This document shows, piece after piece, positions 22,601-25,656 of a DNA stretch of 25,656 bases. The notes below the pieces were generated by a model that was not told where the DNA came from, did not search any database, and saw nothing but the letters and a program-made list of their open reading frames with translations. Location of the stretch: positions 1 through 25,656 of IMG/VR virus record IMGVR_UViG_3300021600_000024; one strand, 5' to 3'. Position 1 is the stretch's first letter. Every line of letters starts with the position of its first letter. Origin of the DNA: a virus. Position numbers and translations under genes: made by a program.

Positions 22601-23447
22601 AACCATCATTTGCACCGATATTTAAAAAAGGAACTGCTGATATATTACCTATTCCATTATCCCAATCTGTTAATTGTATTCCACTATTATCTGCTTGAAT
22701 CCATAATTCATTATCATATGTTGCACCATCCCAAGATATAATACCCATTGATGCTGAATGATTGTTTGCTGCAATAATACCATATGCATCGGATGTATAT
22801 GTTTCTACATTTATTTCAGTTTCATTAAGACTAGCTACATTACCATTATTAAAAACAGCAATTGAGCCACTTAATATAGTTTGACTACCTGTGAATTCTG
22901 AATTACCTCTTACTTTTAATTTACCATTCCATCCCGTATATCCAACTAATACATCACCTTCACCACCATCATCGTTTAAATGTAATATACCACCATTTAA
23001 TGCTGAGAAATATAAATTACCACTTACATTATTTGTTGATATAAAAGAACTGCTAGGGAAAGTTACATTACCAACTATTGTTTGCTCACCTATGAATGTG
23101 TTACTACCCGTTGTTGCAAATGATGAAGTATCTATGTTTCCACCACTACCTGTCACTGCTAATATTCTAGCACTAAAAGATGCAGAATCTGCTTTGTATT
23201 GAGACCCACTAAACGTTTGTAATAAACCTACTGATGTTGATACCGCGTTAAGAGATGATGTAGTTGCTAATCCATCTATTCTACTATCAAAACTTGCACT
23301 ATCTGTTGTGTATACATCTTGATTGACTGTATTAGCGATTGTTGCATCGTTGTAATCTCTTAGAATTGCTGGAGTAATTGCTCCTGCATTATTATTAGGA
23401 AACGAATTATTATTTAATGCTTCTAATTGTTGTTTAGTTAATCCCAT
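19698..23447 (-). CDS. Large repetitive fibre-like structural protein
   Basis: A 1249-residue protein, the largest in the window, rich in Ser, Thr, Gly, Asn and Ala. The start (MGLTKQQLEALNNNSFPNNN, then ITPAILRDYND) is a conserved virion-attachment-like N-terminus I associate with phage fibre proteins. The body repeats beta-solenoid-like units such as 'TGSNTFxGxQTI.S', near residues 113, 185, 610 and 1150. A longer segment, about residues 221-298, recurs at about 446-531 (both have 'DNELWI', 'TDWDN' and 'P.PQF.RG'). The C-terminus (about 1165-1249: GTFVLDGSNPGTATISNSLV to 'VTSDHNGDTDTVAYMIINPS') matches a beta-domain common at the end of phage particle proteins. I see no S74 chaperone peptidase. 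Host binding or a tail-fibre role is inferred. Confidence 0.8.
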   Translation of the reverse strand: MGLTKQQLEALNNNSFPNNNAGAITPAILRDYNDATIANTVNQDVYTTDSASFDSRIDGLATTSSLNAVSTSVGLLQTFSGSQYKADSASFSARILAVTGSGGNIDTSSFATTGSNTFIGEQTIVGNVTFPSSSFISTNNVSGNLYFSALNGGILHLNDDGGEGDVLVGYTGWNGKLKVRGNSEFTGSQTILSGSIAVFNNGNVASLNETEINVETYTSDAYGIIAANNHSASMGIISWDGATYDNELWIQADNSGIQLTDWDNGIGNISAVPFLNIGANDGSQPAPQFGRGLGITGSMYQSGTFYADGIDVSLGGIIQNTGSYVATFTSGGILTYDTYQNVATALQPYIQTGSAGNINTGSFLTTGSSSNPAQSLTGSLTISSSAAYDLTVQSRVLISGPASGQTPQLIISGAASSGLNTIGRRSITISGSGAAISVQGNGGSSDIAANSTTIASNNGTASFGIISFDAATLSYDNELWINTNAIGTEITDWDNNTSDYSTTPIMNVGPNNGGIQPIPQFQRGISVSGSASFTELTGSLASYSASVNSRLNSAGGQSQIQDEGIILGTATSFNFNGAGVSASISAGTASITIAGGSGGGGATLGANTFTGSQTISSSLSVVNYQNNGIESVKILPYVSSSTFNGNRDTIVVARLANTLGDTTYVPAATSPANLIFGTTNTLVSASSIVSGSNNIILNGRAAATNGAEIQANQSYISVFPSTRTPAYAPVLFTNSTINNTVTVINNTLGLSSSLALGSYAFGYATAARIANSLMVSTATLNPNSSSIILSSVVNAGNLTVTGNKTNPDFTINTGSGFNINNTLNLGTTTLVDLASGSNNFGITTYQRNLFGGIVTATNALSTTASANLQNSIIFGSNLIVTGSDGAAAGNGGSAFFGRNNDITNLYADSGKTIFAVGTGTGTGNRKTALSVDSSSVVNISGSLTITGSNLNIDGSGNVTASTFLAKSNGSTAFVYNQQSTGSVSGVWNTNYGKDGLSVYQYQGQPYAFNVILTANQINAYTGSEFQWGLQTNGTLSLPGGGSTYFAMSSGSTITGSGGGANKVGLDYLGTCMIMDFKADTSFNRSVYVDKGMYVSQSVGGGNPALIVNGASAGNNTAIAATGSVRITGSLSVNGQTTFASLGSNTFTNTQIVSSSIYIASNNNSNQLYLPSGSNKQTGTFVLDGSNPGTATISNSLVTANSLIFLTKQTNTNSGNGTVSVTSKGSGTFSVTSDHNGDTDTVAYMIINPS

Positions 23448-23470
23448 ATTATTGTGTTATGTTATTTTTA

Positions 23471-23755
23471 TTAATATACTATCGTTCCTATATCAAATCC
23501 ATCAGAGAATCCAGAACTAAATCCACCTCTTGTCGCGAAGTGTGCCGGTGCTTCTATTACACCAATACCTTGCGATATCAATGCACCCCCACAACAATCT
23601 CTACTATATTCATTTCTATCTACACAAAGACAACCTCTACGATTATTCTTAGGTGAAGATAAACCTCGTGTAGGTCCTATATAGATACCACTCGCATTCT
23701 GTCTATTGACTGAGTATCTTAGATTACCATTTCTGCTATTAGACCATACTGACAT
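23471..23755 (-). CDS. Small Cys-rich virion-associated protein, unknown
   Basis: A 94-residue basic protein. The middle holds RRGCLCVDRNEYSRDCCGG, giving four Cys in two pairs (CxC and CC) that could bind metal or form disulfides. Before it is YIGPTRGLSSPKNNRRG and after it ALISQGIGVIEAP; the end is Gly/Ser/Phe rich. I recognise the pattern 'GLSSP..RRGCLC.D...YS..CC' from small proteins beside fibre-like genes in uncultured phages, but no function is known to me. It sits just before the 1249-aa structural gene (23-nt gap) and has the GTGGTGTTAAA leader upstream, so it may head a transcription unit. A small head- or tail-decorating protein is a guess. Confidence 0.75.
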   Translation of the reverse strand: MSVWSNSRNGNLRYSVNRQNASGIYIGPTRGLSSPKNNRRGCLCVDRNEYSRDCCGGALISQGIGVIEAPAHFATRGGFSSGFSDGFDIGTIVY

Positions 23756-23774
23756 AGTGTGTTAGGTTTATATG

Positions 23775-23785
23775 TTTAACACCAC
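23775..23785 (-). promoter_or_regulatory. Leader motif GTGGTGTTAAA, copy 1
   Basis: The 11-mer GTGGTGTTAAA (minus strand) lies 19 nt before the ATG at 23755, in the 52-nt gap after the chaperone-like gene. The same motif with one variable base lies 18 and 20 nt before two other starts (19465 and 16995). The fixed spacing suggests a phage promoter or a translation leader; which one cannot be told from sequence. Confidence 0.45.
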
Positions 23786-23807
23786 AAAATAATATTGTTG
23801 TATGTAT

Positions 23808-24580
23808 TTATTTACTTGCAGCCATTACCGCATCGTGCATCATCTTTTCTAATGTGCCTTTATCTGCTTTATAAGATAGTAATAGTAAACATTTTTCCAA
23901 TGGCTCTTTTACTACTTCATCTATTTTTGTGATGTCCCCATTGGCGAGTTCAACAATAGTTGCATAAGACTTCCATTTTTTGCTAAAATTGTATTGAAGA
24001 TTTGAGGCACTTCCTCCTTCACCATTTCCATCGAATAACTCAGGGTAGAAGCTAGTAAGTCCATTGACAAATTTACAAAAAAAAACAAAGAACCGAAGTG
24101 TATATCCATTGAAACATTTAAAAACATATCATCATCTATCTTACCATCATATGATTTAACTGAATAGTATGATGTGTTTGTTTTCTCAATAGGACGATAG
24201 AGTATAGACATTATCTTTGCCCAATTATCATCTATCTGAATTGTATCGTATTTACTTATATCTGCATATGCACCATAACTCATTTTAGATAAGTTCGGTT
24301 CAAATCCATACTCAATACCATTAACGTTTATTTTTCTTTGTAATGGCATTTCAGTTATATTCATAAACTTTGCTAAATCATTCTTAAGAACATTGTATGA
24401 TTCTCTACTAATATTATTTAGTAAGCCTGGTTCAATACCACATAATTTATATAATAAGATTGCAGTTTGTGCTTCCTCATCATCTTTATAGTTTTCCAAC
24501 TCTTTACTCAAATCTAAGTATTGTCTTAAACTGATATCTGCCCAACTTTCAGGCATTGATATTTCTATACTATGCTTCAT
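23808..24580 (-). CDS. Putative -1 frameshift product of the chaperone-like gene
   Basis: If the ribosome slips back one base on the T run at 24077-24085, translation leaves the short frame at 24077 and stays open for 89 more codons to a TAA at 23808-23810, giving about 257 residues. I translated this frame by hand. It continues FCKFVNGLTSFYPELFDG, holds FSKKWKSYATIVELANGDIT, then a helical KIDEVVKEPLEKCLLLLSYK, and ends MMHDAVMAASK. It has balanced, protein-like composition and no stop. Its only ATG codons are two near the very end, so it cannot easily be a separate gene. It overlaps the short frame for 51 codons. A homopolymer sequencing error that split a single gene is the main alternative, but then the readable end of the short frame would be chance. 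Confidence 0.7.
23921..24580 (-). CDS. Tail-assembly-chaperone-like protein, unshifted (short) product
   Basis: A 219-residue protein of a type common in uncultured phages, with an N-terminal 'MPESWADISLRQYLDLSKE' segment, a central 'YGFEPNLSKMSYGAYADI' segment, then 'IMSILYRPIEK' and a hydrophobic 'HFGSLFFFVNL' segment near residue 165. I have seen these segments together in phage proteins but cannot name a Pfam family. The gene holds a run of nine T at codons 166-168. Ribosomes that do not slip there make this form, which ends in 51 residues of helical character. Ribosomes that slip -1 make the longer form listed separately. A short and a long product sharing an N-terminus is the hallmark of tail assembly chaperones (lambda gpG/gpGT). 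Its position after the terminase, about 20 kb from the tape measure, is unusual for that role. Confidence 0.85.
   Translation of the reverse strand: MKHSIEISMPESWADISLRQYLDLSKELENYKDDEEAQTAILLYKLCGIEPGLLNNISRESYNVLKNDLAKFMNITEMPLQRKINVNGIEYGFEPNLSKMSYGAYADISKYDTIQIDDNWAKIMSILYRPIEKTNTSYYSVKSYDGKIDDDMFLNVSMDIHFGSLFFFVNLSMDLLASTLSYSMEMVKEEVPQIFNTILAKNGSLMQLLLNSPMGTSQK
24077..24085 (-). other. T9 slippery sequence (candidate -1 frameshift site)
   Basis: On the coding strand the codons read TTG TTT TTT TTT GTA, so a perfect U-UUU-UUU heptamer occupies 24077-24083. After -1 slippage the next codon is TGT at 24077-24075 and the long alternate frame follows. I saw no strong stem-loop just downstream, which is not required in all phage examples. 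Confidence 0.7.
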
Positions 24581-24773
24581 ATCTATTTATTTCGTTTTTA
24601 TAATTAATCATCCCAATTAGTTTTCTTACTTTTGCTTCTTCGTTATCCAACTTTGCTGACATTGCTATTACGTTGGCTCTCATTGTTTCGTTTGCCTGTA
24701 ATAGTTCTCTACACAAATCAAAGACCTGTGCTACTTCTGTTATTGAATAATCTTTTCCATCAATCTGTATCAT
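24570..24773 (-). CDS. Small helical protein, unknown function
   Basis: A 67-residue protein without Cys pairs or a signal peptide apart from one internal Cys (FDLCRELL). After a short beta-like start (IQIDGKDYSITEV) it reads as one long amphipathic helix from about residue 15 to 62, with heptad-like Leu/Val/Met spacing, so a coiled coil is likely. It overlaps both neighbours: 4 nt with the zinc-ribbon gene upstream and 11 nt with the chaperone-like gene downstream. This tight packing supports it as a real gene. No function can be named. Confidence 0.75.
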   Translation of the reverse strand: MIQIDGKDYSITEVAQVFDLCRELLQANETMRANVIAMSAKLDNEEAKVRKLIGMINYKNEINRYEA

Positions 24774-25156
24774 ATGTTTTCGTTTTTTCTTTGGTCTGCT
24801 ATACTCATTAATCTTATATAATCCATTAACTTAGTATCATCTAATATCCTATCCATTTGTTTACTTATGAATGCTCTTATCTCATCTCTATCGGTTAAAG
24901 GTTTTAATTCTTTGTTTATCTGTCTCCAAAATGCATTTCTATTCTGTAATTTATAATCTCTATATGCTTCTATTCTCTTTATTGCCGCTCCTACTACTGC
25001 TCTCTTATCCTTTTGACCCTTACATATCCTTTGTAATTCAATTCTATAACATACCTTACATAGTGCACGTTTTGGTTGTTTATTACTTAGTGTCTCATCA
25101 AATACTACTCCACACTTACCACAACACTTACTTAACTCTCTTAAACTTCTTGCCAT
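24770..25156 (-). CDS. Zinc-ribbon protein of unknown function
   Basis: A 128-residue basic protein. The N-terminus has two Cys pairs, C12-x2-C15 and C33-x2-C36, with an extra Cys at 11, a typical four-Cys zinc ribbon or knuckle. The rest is predicted helical and rich in Lys, Arg and Asp (residues about 45-125). A small nucleic-acid-binding or packaging-accessory protein would fit its place directly after the large terminase, but I do not recognise the family. A small terminase subunit usually lies upstream of the large one, so I do not make that call. Its stop overlaps the next start by 4 nt (ATGA), which suggests translational coupling. Confidence 0.8.
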   Translation of the reverse strand: MARSLRELSKCCGKCGVVFDETLSNKQPKRALCKVCYRIELQRICKGQKDKRAVVGAAIKRIEAYRDYKLQNRNAFWRQINKELKPLTDRDEIRAFISKQMDRILDDTKLMDYIRLMSIADQRKNENI

Positions 25157-25166
25157 AACTTATTTT

Positions 25167-25656
25167 TTATCTGATACTAATTGAATACTTTCCTGCATTT
25201 ATTTTCTTTGCGTTTAATCTTTCCATACATACATACCTTATCGCATCTATACTATGGTTTGAATAATCAACAGGTATATTCTCAAAGTTACCATTCTTAT
25301 CTACCATCCATACATACTCACTAAATTCTTGTATTGTATTTGTAGACCTCTTTGTAACATTTAATTTATATTGTTGCATTAAATCTATTCCCATTCTAAT
25401 ACTATCTTTACCTTTCTTAACCGGCTTAATATTAAATCCACTACGATATATTTCCTCAATCAATCTACCCTCTGCACTATCTGCCCATATCTCATTACGA
25501 CCTATATCTAATTGGGTTAAGTGTTTTATTATATCTGCTGTTACTAATCCTTTCTTATACAACAACTCATCAATGTATAAATCTTTATCCCTCTTAGAAA
25601 TGCAAACTAATGTAGATGGGTCAATACTAAATCCAAAATCCATACCGAATGCAATA
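25167..25656 (-). CDS. terL: Terminase large subunit, C-terminal nuclease part (cut by window edge)
   Basis: This is the end of the DNA-packaging motor protein, whose C-terminal RNase H-like nuclease cuts concatemeric phage DNA at the portal. The frame stays open past the internal ATG at 25643 to the window edge (Ile-Ala-Phe-Gly before Met-Asp-Phe-Gly), so the N-terminal ATPase lies outside. Three acidic sites fit the metal-binding residues of terminase nuclease domains: the Asp in MDFGFSIDP, the Asp/Glu in WADSAEGRLIEE about 55 residues later, and the Asp in NHSIDAIRYVC near the end. The spacing and the 'DFGF..DPS' opening match PBSX/T4-type terminases. It is the first gene of the run. The next gene starts 10 nt after its stop. 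The family is assigned by motif reading only. Confidence 0.9.
   Translation of the reverse strand, partial: IAFGMDFGFSIDPSTLVCISKRDKDLYIDELLYKKGLVTADIIKHLTQLDIGRNEIWADSAEGRLIEEIYRSGFNIKPVKKGKDSIRMGIDLMQQYKLNVTKRSTNTIQEFSEYVWMVDKNGNFENIPVDYSNHSIDAIRYVCMERLNAKKINAGKYSISIR

Noticed and set aside
19698-23447. Many plus-strand ORFs opposite the fibre-like gene and elsewhere
   Set aside because: They lie antisense to well-supported genes, show no family motif and are rich in Leu/Tyr/Phe/His, as expected from the complement of AT-rich coding DNA.
24770-25156. Small terminase subunit for the zinc-ribbon protein
   Set aside because: A small subunit normally precedes the large one and has a helix-turn-helix, not a four-Cys ribbon. 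Left as unknown.
1-25656. tRNA, integrase, transposase or attachment sites
   Set aside because: I looked on both strands and found no cloverleaf-like sequence, recombinase motif or terminal inverted repeats.

Overview
This window looks like the late (virion) half of a tailed double-stranded DNA phage genome. It is AT-rich, and every supported gene lies on the minus strand, packed with 1-nt overlaps (TAATG), 4-nt overlaps, or gaps of a few bases, so it should be read from high to low coordinates. Several proteins resemble families I associate with uncultured freshwater or marine phages of Bacteroidota: the N-terminus of the 1249-aa fibre, the Cys-rich small proteins, the large SPASE-like structural proteins without named domains, a DUF5856-like protein, and the scarcity of Shine-Dalgarno sites. 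The host is an inference. The tape measure of about 677 aa and the absence of a visible sheath gene suggest a siphovirus with a tail of roughly 100 nm. I see no tRNA, integrase, lysis, replication or CRISPR feature.

Layout, in transcription order. (1) 25656-23808: C-terminal end of the large terminase, a zinc-ribbon protein, a small helical protein, and a tail-chaperone-like gene with a T9 slippery run and an 89-codon -1 extension. (2) 23755-19520: a small Cys-rich protein, a 1249-aa repetitive fibre-like protein and a small coiled-coil protein. (3) 19465-17113: scaffold, major capsid protein and a tail-tube-like protein, with hairpins on both sides of the last. (4) 16995-13781: a beta-rich protein, portal, head-tail connector, a neck/tail-completion protein and an HK97 gp10-like protein. 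(5) 13733-6346: tail/baseplate structural proteins of 387, 679, 450 and 935 aa. The last three carry Cys-rich modules, joined in the 450- and 935-aa proteins by threonine-rich, mucin-like linkers. (6) 6294-4481: two overlapping glycosyltransferase-like genes. (7) 4457-1: a 51-aa ORF, tape measure, XkdF-like prohead protease, DUF5856-like protein, a Cys-rich protein and small unknown genes, the last cut by the window edge.

The most interesting hypothesis is a virion-glycosylation system: Thr/Pro linkers of mucin-like composition in several tail proteins, followed directly by two glycosyltransferase-like genes in the same gene run. The other strong signals are the frameshift gene, a leader motif at fixed spacing before three genes, and an unusual gene order (portal after capsid; protease after the tape measure, about 15 kb from the capsid gene).
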